Part shown: piece after piece, positions 34,171 to 45,900 of the stretch
How positions within the stretch are numbered: position 1 is the stretch's first letter
How the letters are laid out: each line of letters starts with the position of its first letter
Source of the DNA: Hyposmocoma kahamanoa
Lineage: Eukaryota; Arthropoda; Insecta; Lepidoptera; Cosmopterigidae
NCBI RefSeq assembly: GCF_003589595.1
Contig: NW_020654422.1
Location: forward strand, 6,572,538 to 6,636,537
Length of the DNA: 64,000 nt
Reading direction: 5' to 3'
The notes under the pieces: model-generated
What the model was told of the DNA's origin: nothing
Seen by the model: only the letters and a program-made list of their open reading frames with translations
The model's database searches: none
Translations under genes and position numbers: made by a program

Positions 34171-34362
34171 TTTCATCACACTTGCACGTAAATGGTATGA
34201 TTGCATTGACTTGACTGTAATGCCCCAAATAAATCCCTCGGACCTTTTTTCTTCTCATTACGGCGTAATGAGAAAAAAGTCCCAAGGGTTTTATTTGGAA
34301 CGTCAGGTATAGTCAAATTAGCCTGCATGCAATCATGTTATTTACGTGCAAGTGTGATGAAA
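34171..34362. repeat. Foldback element, about 95-bp arms
   Basis: TTTCATCACACTTGCACGTA at the left and TACGTGCAAGTGTGATGAAA at the right are exact inverses, and pairing continues inward to a centre at TCATTACGGCGTAATGAG (about 34255-34272). There are scattered mismatches and no coding frame. Confidence 0.8.
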
Positions 34363-34384
34363 GGTTATTAATTCAATACATTAA

Positions 34385-34950
34385 TTAAATTTTTATTGAA
34401 TTTATATTTAATTATTTTTTGTAAAATTACTCCACTAGTTTGTTATAATTATTAATACAAAGATCGAACACTCAGAAAAAACACTCAGAAAAAATTCCTT
34501 CGATCCGGTCGGATTCGAACCGACGTCTTCTATGTGCTTGCGTCGTGTCTTTGTACTTGGTCTTTCAACGACTTTTTAGTCGTAGCGCCATCTATGAGAA
34601 ATCTATGACAGATTTATCACCCAGTTAGTACCTTTACAGCTACCAGTCCTGGCGAGAGATGTCGCTATTCACTGTATTAATTAAATTTTTATTGAATTTA
34701 TATTTAATTATTTTTTGTGAAATTACTCCACTACTTTGTTATAATTATTAATACAAAGATCGAACACTCAGAAAAAATTCCTTCGATCCGGTCGGATTCG
34801 AACCGACGTCTTCTTGCATACCGTGCCAGACGCTATACCAACTAAGCCACGGAACGAACCAACGGACCTCACGAATTTTTCTAATGTGCTTGCGTCGTGT
34901 CTTTGTACTTTCAACGACTTTTTAGTCGTAGCGCCATCTATGAGGTACGT
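34385..34950 (-). repeat. Tandemly duplicated tRNA-related SINE
   Basis: Two direct copies (about 34385-34600 and 34676-34945) share CGATCCGGTCGGATTCGAAC and ACGACTTTTTAGTCGTAGCG. On the minus strand the second copy keeps a tRNA-like head with a perfect T arm (GTCGGTTCGAATCCGAC) and GGCTTAGTTGGTATAGC. The acceptor and anticodon stems do not pair, so it is a SINE and not a tRNA gene. The first copy lacks the 5' part of the head. Confidence 0.65.
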
Positions 34951-36214
34951 GATTATGTTTAACAAATTGTTTTATTTTATTTTAACAATATTATGAATTT
35001 TTATTAAATAAAATTTATAATAAATTACTAATGGGAATTAGAATAGAACATATTAACTAGTACTGCAGTCTCACGTCTGGCTGGGATTTTACAGAGGAAA
35101 TTCTGCATCCCACGCTGATGGTGCGCAGAAACCATCTTCCCTGTTGAAATTCGAATGTTTTTTTTTAAATTTCCATGGCCTCTCGCGACATTCTGGGTAG
35201 ATTAGAATTTCTGTTAAAAAGGACCAGGGGTTTGTGGAACATAATTGAAATGTAGGTTTAGTTTCTATTTCTTGATATTCAAAGACTTGACTCTAAGTAA
35301 CAATACGAACTGCATTTACTTTGGGAAAATATATGCGGAAAAATGTTAGCAGTGCCATATAAATGTTCATACATACTTGACCAACATGAACCTATTAGAG
35401 CAGTGGTTCCCAAACTTATTTCGGTCATGGACCCCTTACCAGATATATCAAAGACAATCTTGAAACCTACTAAAAATTGTAAACAATGAAGAATAATCAT
35501 ATAAGAATTTTAGAGACAGCATCTGTATTAAAATAACGTAAGTTAATGAAATAAGTATAAAGAAATTAATAAATAATCGAGTTTAATGAAACTATGCATT
35601 ATCGATTTAGTCCGCGCCGCGTGGTCACGCGAGATACAACGCCTTTAAATTTTTTTTATGACGAAATTTTTCGATCTTTTTTGCGGAGTTCTGGTATTCT
35701 TTTTACGCACCTTGACAACATCTTTTATTAACCACGGACATTTTGGAATGGAACCATAGTGCCCATAAGTTCTCCCTAAGTTAAAATTGTTTGTATTCAC
35801 AAAAATAATCACCCGACATTTTATCGTAAATTAAAAAATGTGACCTACATTAAATTTTATCGCACCTGCTATTCTAACAACAGTATCATAAGCGGTTAGT
35901 ACAGATTTAATTTCTCGATTTAAGATCTCCTGATGGATACATTTATAATGTCACGATTCGTGATCTTACGGGTCTAAAGGGATTTAAGTTGAATAATGAA
36001 TGCGTTCTGCCAACCTCACACCATAATAGGTGGAGCAAAACTAATTGACACTATGAATGACACTGCCAAATTTCATAAGCTACACCGGGCGTGTGTACTA
36101 TGTATGTATAAATTAATAGCCAATTTGGTAGAGTAGTAGCGCTTAGTTTAATAGAGCTTTAGTAGTAATAATTACATTTACTGTCTGCATGTTCCCACTT
36201 AAATATAAATGTGC
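34951..36214. other. Unassigned stretch with one hAT terminus
   Basis: CAGTGGTTCCCAAACTTATT at 35401 is a typical hAT left terminus, but no matching right end was seen within about 1 kb. The remainder is unassigned. Confidence 0.45.
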
Positions 36215-36440
36215 TGTTCAGAGAGCATTTGAACCGTGTTTAACTGAATCTTTGATTGTCAATTATTTCACAAAATGAATAATTACATAAGATTGTCATA
36301 TAGATATCTACTAGTGGTGTAGACAGAATTTTCGAAATGTGGTAGATTTATAGGAGGTTGACAGTAATTGCTACAGTACTAGACATTTCTCACTCAATAT
36401 CTAATATTAAGTTGCTGAAAGAATTTTACTATTCAATAAT
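36215..36440 (+). repeat. Paralogue of 32960-34030 (empty site)
   Basis: GTGCTGTTCAGAGAGCATTTGAACCGTG continues directly into ACTGAATCTTTGATTGT, while the copy at 32960 has the 811-bp hAT element between these words. Similarity continues to GAAAGAATTTTACTA. The nature of the duplicated repeat is unknown. Confidence 0.7.
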
Positions 36441-36480
36441 ACAGCAAAAAAGATCTGTAACTTGTGATGAATGCAGTTCA

Positions 36481-36675
36481 GGGGTCTACTCTCGTTCTCC
36501 GTCTGAAGTCCTTCCGAAAAAATAACTGTCAAATAAGTAATATTCGACCAAATTAAAACACAACGTCAAGTATGAAGTTTCACTCGCATCATGCGTCTTT
36601 TAATTTGGTCGAGTATTACTTATTTGACACTTATTTTTTCGGACGGATCTCGGACGGAGAATGAGAGTGGACCCC
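36481..36675. repeat. Foldback element, 195 bp
   Basis: The left end GGGGTCTACTCTCGTTCTCC and the right end GGAGAATGAGAGTGGACCCC are inverse with few mismatches. The arms extend through AAATAAGTAATATTCGACCA and its inverse. A diverged relative lies at 11150-11370. Confidence 0.8.
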
Positions 36676-36689
36676 CTGTCTGACACTTG

Positions 36690-36845
36690 TTTCGCAAGCT
36701 GTGGTTGTGTAATCCCATCCGGAGTACCTCAGGTTCTCTCCTAGGTCCTCCTTTCTGTAACGCTTACTCATACGACGTCGATACCTATTTTACCAACTCT
36801 CATTTCATTACGTACGATGACGATACGAAAATATACATCGATGTC
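36690..36845 (+). pseudogene. Reverse transcriptase palm fragment
   Basis: One frame reads LGPPFCNAYSYDV and later FITYDDDTKIYIDV, preceded in another frame by IPSGVPQ. These match RT motifs B and C with YADD changed to YDDD. It is a short frameshifted scrap. Confidence 0.5.
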
Positions 36846-37068
36846 TGATGATCATACTCGCCCACACTTTGATCATTGGACCTTTGCTTTGCCAGCCTTT
36901 GTTTTTCTTTTACTTCATTTCTCAGTCTAACTGGATTAAGAGTACCTTAACTAGGTTAACCTCTCTAACTTATTTTTTTGAACTCGTGTTAGGTAGTGCG
37001 TTCTCATTTAGAACAGTTAAGAAAAGATAAAAAAGACAGTTTATAGAGCCTTCAGTAATTTTATTACG

Positions 37069-38351
37069 TGGGGCGCACTATAAGTTTCCGGAATGAATAA
37101 GAAAAAAATACTATAAATGGTCAGAAATTAATTTATTGTTTCTCAAAATATTCTCCGTTAGCGTTAATGCACTTTTCATACGAATGAACTAATTTTGTAT
37201 ACATTTATACCACTCCTCCGTGACAATCTTTGAAACATATTTTTCATACTCTTCGACAGCCTCTTCAGGTGATGAAAATCGTTGACCGCGTAACTGGTTC
37301 TTAATTTTTGGAAATAAATAAAAGTCACAAGGTGCCAGGTCTGGACTGTATGCGAGATGGCTTCTAAGGTCAACGTTGTTCACCTTCAAAAATTCATTTG
37401 TCTGTTTGGCTTGTTGAGAACTGGCATTATCGTAGTGCAAGATAATACGGCGTTTATTTTTACGAAGTTTGTCAATAACTTCCGGCAAACAAATGGTCGT
37501 GTACCTATAAATATTAACGGTACAACGATTCTCCAAAGCAACAGTAGCCACGTGTCCAGTTTTATTAAAAAAAGAAGCAATCATTCGCTTAGAGGCACTT
37601 TGCACACTTTTGGTTGGTTTCGGCTCATCTTGAAAGACCCATACGCTCGATTGCTGTTTTGTTTTGGGATCGTAACTATAAATCCATATTTCGTCACCTG
37701 TTACTATATCCTACACCAAATTTGACGCCCCTTTGTTGAATCTGGTAAGCATGGCATTGCACCAAGTGACGCGATCCCTTTTTTGAGCCTCAGTCCAATT
37801 GTGTGGGACCACCGAGAGCACAGCTTTTTCACACCCAAATGTTTGTGTAGTATTAATTGTATTTGACTCATGCCCATGCCTAAAGATGCCCGAATCTCGC
37901 GGTGTGTCACATGCCTGTCTGTTTTGATCATACGGCGCACAGCATCGATGTTTTTCTTGTTCACAACAGTGGACGGGCGACCATCACGAAATTCGTCACT
38001 GAGAGTCACACGACCGCGTTTGAATTCTGCAAGCTAGCTATAAATAGTCGCCTTGCATGGTGCTTCATCGCCAAAAGCAGTTTGTAGCAGAGCGAAGCTC
38101 CGCTGAGCTGTTACATTACACTAAAAGTCGTAGAAAATCATACTACGAAAATTTTCACGAGTTAAATCCATGGTGATGTAGACAACCAATTTTTAAAATG
38201 ACGCCACAATGTAAAAACAAGTGACAGTCAGATGAAACAATTTACATTGTATGTATTCTACAGCCAAAGAGTTCCATTTTTAAATGTTATAATTACTTTT
38301 TAAATATTGTTTATGTAAGTGGCCAGTTCCGGAAACTTAAAGTGCGCCCTA
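37069..38351 (-). mobile_element. mariner element, copy 1
   Basis: Terminal inverted repeats GGGCGCACTATAAGTTTCCG (left) and its near inverse (right, 38326-38350) bound 1.28 kb. A broken D,D34D transposase on the minus strand fills it. A second copy of the same family is split across 45944-51165. Confidence 0.88.
37133..38171 (-). pseudogene. mariner transposase pseudogene (copy 1)
   Basis: It starts at ATG 38171 (MDLTRENFRSMIFYDF). The N-terminal helix-turn-helix part has at least two in-frame TAG codons (after IFYDF and after IYS), then a frameshift near 37780. The catalytic blocks are readable: HYDNASS and YSPDLAPCDFYLFPK, with the DE(I)WIY block further N-terminal. A third nonsense codon replaces Trp after CIQN. 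The encoded protein cannot be functional. Confidence 0.85.
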
Positions 38352-38568
38352 TGTATTTACCTAGAGGCAATCTACTCTGTGCTACTGTTTATTCTAGCTA
38401 TATTAACACTTTAATATAAAATGGTTCTAGAGTTGTGGTTGTAGAACTATTTTGTTAAGCGTCTTAAGGTAATTGAACATGAAATGCATAGTATATAGAA
38501 CATATCGAGGGATTTAAAATTAGCCGTATTAATTTTATATAATAGTAATCATATATGACCAATATATA

Positions 38569-38630
38569 ACAATTATTTATTTTATACATGTAAATTGCAT
38601 CCAATTTACATGTATAAAATAAATAATTGT
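38569..38630. repeat. Perfect 29-bp palindrome
   Basis: ACAATTATTTATTTTATACA continues through TGTAAATTG and returns as its exact inverse after a 3-4 base loop. Confidence 0.85.
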
Positions 38631-38749
38631 TTAACTAAATAAACATTTAATATAAATATAATAATTATGTACTTTAGTATCATTTAAAGTCATATTGTAG
38701 AAAAATAAATGTAAGTGGGCGTTACACCACTTTGGCGCTTTTGCCCCAA

Positions 38750-39030
38750 TCCAAACTAATATTATAAATGCGAAAGTAACTCTGTTACGTTTTCACGCCC
38801 TCACTACTGAACCAATTTTGATAAAGTTTGGTATAGAGAGACATGGGACTTAGGAAAAGGACGTAGGCTACTTTTTGTTACAAAAATAAAGGGGGTGAAA
38901 TAGGGGATGAAAGTTTGTATATGGAGAATCAATAAAACTATGAAAATTACCTAATATAGTTTTATATTGGCCTACTAATTGAAGTACTTATTCTACGCAG
39001 ATGAAGTCACGGGCACCTTCTTGTTAATAA
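38750..39030 (+). mobile_element. Lep1-like (non-autonomous Helitron-type) repeat
   Basis: AACTAATATTATAAATGCGA, then TACTGAACCAATTTTGATAA, AGGACGTAGGCTACTTTTTG and a GATGAAGTCACGGGCACC end follow the order of a repeat that is very common in Lepidoptera and usually assigned to Helitron-like elements. The classification is from memory. Confidence 0.5.
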
Positions 39031-39360
39031 TAAAACAAGACAATATATATTGTACTATTTGAAGTACCTTCATCTGAAATAAATAGTAATTATTTAGTAA
39101 AAGATTACATTTTGCCGCCTTAAAAAAGTACAGCCTGTACGTATGTAGTGCTTTCGTGTCTTAATTCCATACCACATACGCTTAAATACGTAGTCAGCGT
39201 CAAAATTATCAATTTGTTCGAAGTGTTCAAAAGTAAGGGCTATTACAATCATAATAGCACTGAAATTCAACTTATTTGTGTCTTTTGTCTTGGGTTCATA
39301 TCTCTTATTCGTAGATATACGTAGTCAGCGTCAAAATTATCAGTTGGTCCCATCGCTAGT

Positions 39361-39561
39361 GGTAATCAACACGCCTGTCCATAGCAGTTGCGTGCCACTC
39401 AGAGCTTTAAATCGTAATGGTCTGAGGGGCGCTACCATTGCCCCCGTCACCCTGAGACATAAGTTGAAAAGTGTCATGTGCCTGTGATTCCACCAGCACC
39501 CTTAGGTTAACAATAAACGCAGCAGCAATGCTCACGTTACCAGGTAAGGTGGCGGTACTTT
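39361..39561 (+). repeat. Dispersed repeat family A, copy 5
   Basis: It holds the middle and 3' parts (CGCCTGTCCATAGCAGTTGC, ACCCTGAGACATAA, AAGGTGGCGGTACTT). Both ends are lost. Confidence 0.6.
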
Positions 39562-40517
39562 CATCGAATCGATTGCAATTTCGCTACGTATAGGTACTTA
39601 TACATATAAATGCTGACGACTGTTGTAGGTAGGTTTTCTCTTATAAACACCAGTATTTTACGAAAGTTTCAAAAACGACTGTAATTCTAGACGTCGTCAA
39701 TGAACTCACGCTTAGGTTTTTATCTCCGCAGGAACACGCTTCGGCACTTCTTGCGGCGGCGGAGCAGTGTATACTAACTCACGATGAAAATTGTTGAAAA
39801 TCGGAGTGTAATAAAAACAACTTTTTTATGACTTTTACTTACCTCTCGTACTTACATTTAGTAGGGGGTTAATCCTAAAAGTACCGACTTTACATTTTCG
39901 AGTTATTACGGAATTCCATTAACTTAATACAAAGTAATAAAGGGTTGTTTTTAAGTAAGACGAAACTTGAATACTGCATTAATATCATTAACACACAACA
40001 AAGAACTTTTGTTTTGCACATTTCCACAATATTTTTGTGACATTAGCCTACTTACAAACCTGCATAGGTAGTTGCATCGATTTATCAAAAAAAAAAAATT
40101 AATTTCCTAAAGTGGTACATAACAAGTTGTATGTTTTAATGACAGGAATGTAGAGTTGACAGGTTTCGGTTATTTAAAAAATTTGTACCCTGTATAAACA
40201 TGAGCCAACTTCAATAAGTTGGCTCATGATTCAATAATCATACAGTTTCCCTAAACATGAAACTTTATTGAAATGTCCCTCGTATTGGAAAAAATAAATA
40301 AAGGTTAGACAGAATTGGAAAGTATGCCCAGTGGGTTAGAATGTTCAGTGATGCGTCCTCCTCACCGACGAAGGCACAAAACATCAAAATGGACGTTTTG
40401 AATTTTAAAACGAATTCTATTTTTCGAATACCATTTACCAATACCATACCATTTTGTTACTCGCGTTTTTAATTATTTTTATAATTATTTAGTCTTATTT
40501 CTTTTATTACGCAAATA
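39562..40517. other. Unassigned stretch
   Basis: A possible exon follows TATCTCCGCAG at 39731 (EHASALLAAAEQC) but has no partner. A 13-bp hairpin, CATGAGCCAACTT, lies at 40199-40228. Nothing else was recognised. Confidence 0.35.
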
Positions 40518-40591
40518 TAAATAGCCATATGAAGTGACACCATAAGGTATAGGTAGTAGTACCTTATGGTGGCACTTCATATGACTATTTA
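40518..40591. repeat. Hairpin, about 32-bp arms
   Basis: AAATAGCCATATGAAGTGAC...ATAAGGTA and its inverse with two or three mismatches enclose about 10 bases (TAGGTAGTAG). Confidence 0.75.
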
Positions 40592-40856
40592 TACATGCCA
40601 ACATCATGTCACACAGTGCGACCGAAGTTCGGTTGCAATTATGCGCGCAAATCGGCCGACAACTAACTCATTTTGCGTCGTCATGTGGTCACAGGTCTTT
40701 TATATGAAACCGAATACAGCATAAATTACGCAAATCAGAAAACGCGACTCACAAGATAATGCTCGTCTGGCCTCACCCTAAGTTGTGTGGTTTTACTCGC
40801 TCATGGCCACGGATCCCCATTAATTCAGACCATCACAGTGGATATCAATTCAATTT

Positions 40857-41060
40857 AAACTGTCTCCGTGGCTGTACGGTTACCTTGCCGGACTGCCACG
40901 CAGAGGTCCCAGGTTCAATTCCCGGGCAGGGAGAAATATTTGTATGGCCTACATTATTTCTCTCGTGAGTTTGGGTGTAATTTGTGGGTGTCCATGGCAC
41001 CCGCGACACAGGGTTTCCCTAGTGCGGGGCTATGTTGAGTGTGTACGTTATTATTATTAA
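40857..41060 (+). repeat. SINE family B, copy 4
   Basis: This complete copy has GTGGCTGTACGGTTACC (A-box region), GGTTCAATTCCCGG (B box), GAGAAATATTTGTATGGCC and the GTGTGTACGTTATTATTATT tail. Confidence 0.8.
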
Positions 41061-42936
41061 TTACATAAGTATTTACAAAACAATCACTAACCTGCCCAAA
41101 CATAGATTGAAAATGTAGGTAGAAAAACAGGTCAAAGGTAAGCCTAGGGTAGATAAGCTTTGGTACTTCAAGCAACAAGTATCCAGCTTACACGCTTCAT
41201 TCGTTGGGCAGTATGTATATATGGGGGATAAGTAATTAAGATTAGCGTTATACCTTCGCCCAAGGGACACCCGAGTGTACGGAGGGCTGCTCATTTTAAT
41301 TCTAAATGGCTTGCGTTGAGTTTACGCCAAGTTCCAATGAACATCAGAGATTTTAAGGTTGTTCTGGTACACTATGTTAGAAATGACCTTTGGCACTCTT
41401 TTGTTTTAATTATTTCACAAGTACTTGATGACCAACCTAGAGAAATATGCACTTATAATAGCGAAGATAGTGAAATTATAATGAATGATGAATTTGTTTT
41501 TCTGAGAAAATAAATACAAATTGTTTTCTTTCTAAACAGAAGCGGTAATAAAGGGGTGTCTAGCACTTAAGTACCTTTAAATTTGCAATGTCATGAAAGG
41601 GTTATTTTATAGTGTTTCTTTGTAAACAAATGCGGCGTTCAGCCCCTCATCCCGGCTCTTTCTAGGCAAGTTGGCGCTCATTTGATCTCATGGCAGAGCG
41701 AACATGATCAAAGCGAGCGTGGCCTTATGTGTACGATCACCGGTGTGTACCAATCCACTGAATTAGCACTCTAATTTCATAAGCTTCACATTTATATCAA
41801 GCAAAACAAGACCATAGATTTGTATCTTTAATTTTGAATCACTAATTACAAAGAGTAAGATGTAAATTTGGGAATTTTTCTTCCGTGTCAGACAAACGCA
41901 GCATTTATGTTTCATACGTACAAATGATACTCTTGCCAAATAGTCAATATTTTTAGTAAGAGATATCTTTTGCAAGTTTTAAGGTTTGAAGTCGACGCAA
42001 TAGTGGCATTAACATAACTTTATATTCATTCAGTGGCGCGGAGAGCAAGTTAGCAATGACATCGTAAATTCTGGCGAACTTACAAACACGCTCGATGAAC
42101 ATTCCGATTCATAGTTCGAACTGTCCATGAATTACGTTATGAATGTGTTAAAGTAGAGGACGCCTTTAACTTTATATGGCAGGGTATTTCGTAATGTCTA
42201 GTTATACTAAAAATATACTAGCTGTTCTTGATAGTCGTCTTCACAAAGTCACAAATTCATTTAGGATGAAACAACGAGGACATTTTGGTTATGTCTCGAT
42301 GTGGGTCAATGTATACACGCTTCTATAAAGCTGCTAACAGATTGACTGCATGTTTGCAGTTAACGCGTGAAGTCATAATCGACTTCATGCAGCCGAGACC
42401 ACGATTGCTTGATGTTGATAACGACTTCACGTATTAACTGTAGAGATCTGCTATGTGGTTAATACAATATCTCGTACAGCCGGCCATACACACTTTTTCT
42501 CTATATAAGTATGTAAGGTAGGTATGATTTGAGTTCTTTTTCACGGACGATTATTAGATTTTCAAGATTATCTTCAAAAATTGGTTACTCAAGTACAAAT
42601 CTCCTTATCCAAATAACCTAGTCATACTGCGGGGAGACTTCTTTAGAACGTTTTATAAAATTTTCCGATGTCGAACTCGTTAAATAAGGGCACAGAAACA
42701 CAAGCATGACACGTTTTTATTAACTAAGGCTATGACTACGCGGTTCATGAAAATAATTATAATAAATATGTATAATAGTTAAATTCTGCTCCTCGCGACG
42801 ACGCCCCAAAGCCAAAGGTGCAGAAAAGTACACACGTTTTCACTAATGTAGTTGATACATTACTATTTCATAGGAATGCTATCTGGATAATTCGAGCTGC
42901 GGTGCAGGCACGAAGAGTATCGAGGACGGAGGAGTT
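41061..42936. other. Region downstream of the PPP1R36-like gene
   Basis: A 65-codon frame at 41316-41513 ends beside an AATAAA-like word but shows no domain. A foldback with arms CAGTTAACGCGTGAAGTC lies at 42357-42440. No gene was recognised. Confidence 0.4.
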
Positions 42937-45900
42937 TTATAAGACGACATTGCCACCGATACAGTTGCTCTTCACTGCAATGGCGAGGCGTTTCGCGATC
43001 AATAGGAAACTCAGATGGAAAATAACTCCTGTTGAAGTAAATATTGCGTCATTTTCAATTCTATAAGAAGTAAATCAGTGCCAACAATGTGAGTACAACT
43101 TACTCTTTACGTTCCTTTGGCGGTAACATGATGCAGGGAAAAATTATTCGATTTTGACTTTTCTGGCTTATAGAAGACGCACTTTTAGTACTAGCTGTAA
43201 CTCCAGACCTAAGTCGACAATAAACCGGCCATCTTAGATTTTTCTTGTTTATCAACGAGTGAAATAAATTGCTAAATTTTGAAATTTATTTTTAACTTAC
43301 GGAATGGAGCTTTTCAATTTGCTTTTGGCACTAATAGGAGGTAGTGGATGGAGCATTATATCAAAGAGAGAACGGTGCATTCCCAGAACTCCAACGGTTA
43401 CTCCAAGATTCATCAGCTCTTCTTCCGGACTTGCTATCGCTAGTAACATATATTTCAGGCGCGGCGACAATCTGATGAAAACAACTTGGATTATTTAAAA
43501 AGACTAAATTGTTACCTCGAAATCTGTGTAAAACTTCTCAAGGATGATGCCATCGCACTTGTGTTTACAAGTACCTTCATTGTACCTTCGCTGTCTGTGT
43601 TCCCGAAATTAATAATCATAGACGAGTAATCTACTAACTCCGGATATTTGACAACGCCAAGTGCCAATAAACGGTAGTCAATGTTCCTTTCGCACATGAC
43701 TTCATTCATAAGAGGTGAACAAGTGTTCAGTTTGAAACCCTGTTTCACACAGCCTAGTAACACATTTCGCTCTGACTTAGACATCTTGCTTATGTATCCA
43801 GTCCGTAAGTTGTGCTCAGTAGCATTAAATATCTCAGATTTGAAAATGCGATTCACTTCCAATTCTAGAAACAAATTCAGTGAAGTACATTAATTTTCAT
43901 CGATGTAATATGATCAACTTACCTACGAGGTATAGTTTAGTTACAAATATCTTACCTATGTGATGAAAGGATTTGCGACCCAAAGCTAGCCACACAATCT
44001 GAACACACATACGCAACAACATCTCAAAAAGACGAGCATCCCTGTCTGACAATGAATGCTTCCTTTTGGAATAACCCATATGATGAAATCTCCGTGTGTC
44101 TGCGCCGCCTGCCGGAATATAATGACTTTATTAGAACAATGTAATTTTGTGAATGCAACAAATATCATTCCCAAAAAAAATTACAGACCCATAATCATAG
44201 TGCAATATTCCTTAGCCACCAAAAGTCGTACATCCGCCAAATTGTCTCTATATTCTTTCTCTATAATGTCACACGCTGGCGTTCGTATTTTTGTGTCTTG
44301 TTCTTTCATCCGATTAGCCATTTCTTCAGCTATCTAAAGTATGTAAATAACTATAGCAGATCATGTTCTATTACGTTCTACAATATAACCATAGTATAAT
44401 ACGAGAAGTATGGTAACTTCATACAAATGTAGCAGCGAGCATGTGTGCGTGCCCGCCCGCGTGCTTTATACGGACGCTCATATTCGCATTACCTCGCGAT
44501 GCACTAGCGTTGCGTAACACTGGTCGTCCCTACGCGCCTTTCATTATTATGCGAATATGTGTATGTTTGTATGGAGTTACCATACTTGTCTTATTGTACT
44601 ATGATATAACCCAAAATTCAATATGAATTTACTTACCTGTAGGTAGTATTGACAGCAAAATATGAGTGCCCTTATAAATCTTTCAGTGGTCGGAATGTGT
44701 AGCAAATTTATTAACTTTGGGCTCAATAACGTAACTGGAGCCGTGAATAAGGCAATGTCTTTAACATCCTGAAATTAAAATTAATTGATTGTTGGTATAT
44801 TCAAATAAAATTTCCCTTTTTTGTCTCACGTAACAAATATTTTACGAGTTCACCTGTAGGGTGACCACATCCAATTGTCCAACTTTGATTTTTCTTTGGT
44901 ACCTTCTTCGAAATCTCATCTGTAATACATCAATAAGATTACTATCAAAATAAATATATCCCTCAGAAGTTGACTCATTGCTTTGTCTCATTTATAACAA
45001 TATCAAACGACATTCAAAGCATTTACTTGGTACTTGGTGTAACGGGCTGGTGTCCGCAACTCGACGTCAAGGCGCCTATTTTCCGTGTTCAATGCATATA
45101 AATATTGAATAATTATGATAGATCTATAAAATATCGATTTCCAATAAATCCAGATCTTCAAGTCGCAAGCTTCAAAATACCGCAGTTTCAGTTATTTGGT
45201 GTTGAAAAAAAAATCAAATGGTTTTGATTTAAATGTTACCTTGATTAAATATACATATACTTCCCCGAGTAATTTGACTTCTTTCATCTACTCAGAATTA
45301 TTGAAGGTAGGTTTCAAACGTAATTAGATTGTTAAGTAAAGCTTAACGGGCAATTGGCCAAAAAAGGTTTTTAATCTGAAGTTTTAAAGGTCAATCGCTA
45401 TAGCTTCCTCAAGCTAACAAAAGCATTTAAATGCTATGCTACATATTTATGTACTTAACACTTTCACTGAAAATTTTTTCAGTGAAAGTATTAAGCGATT
45501 TCGATTATAAAAATTTAAGATTGCTGTGTTATTTTAAAATAATAGGCCTAGAAAGAATGGGATCCGAATGTTTTCACCGTTTTTCACTGCAGTTCCAAGT
45601 GGCACTCAGAGGGTTGTTGGTAGGTAATTAAAAACCAGGGTTGTCAAAAAGGTTGAGTTTATTGTACCATAAAAGTACTTCACTTACCTATACAGTAAAT
45701 GCATCTGCTTAATATTAAAATGTTTGAACATTTCGACAGCGCAAGGCAGAGTTCGTACCACACCAACATAGTAATTATATTTATGCATTCAAAGTATGTA
45801 TTTCTAATATTGAACACCATCCTGTCTAGAGATGCTCGATTTTTAGCTTTGGATTGTTTTTTTAGATCGTAATGTATCTATCACATGCCTCTGTGTTGAT

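Noticed and set aside
34785..34862. Possible tRNA gene on the minus strand
   Set aside because: Only the T arm is perfect; acceptor and anticodon stems do not pair, and it sits in a duplicated SINE.
35401..35440. Complete hAT element starting CAGTGGTTCCCAAACTT
   Set aside because: Only one terminus was found; no matching right end nearby, so it is not called as an element.
39731..39795. Exon after TATCTCCGCAG
   Set aside because: Short, alanine-rich, with no partner exon or recognisable product.
40199..40228. Terminator-like hairpin
   Set aside because: Rho-independent terminators do not apply to this genome; it is a simple short inverted repeat.
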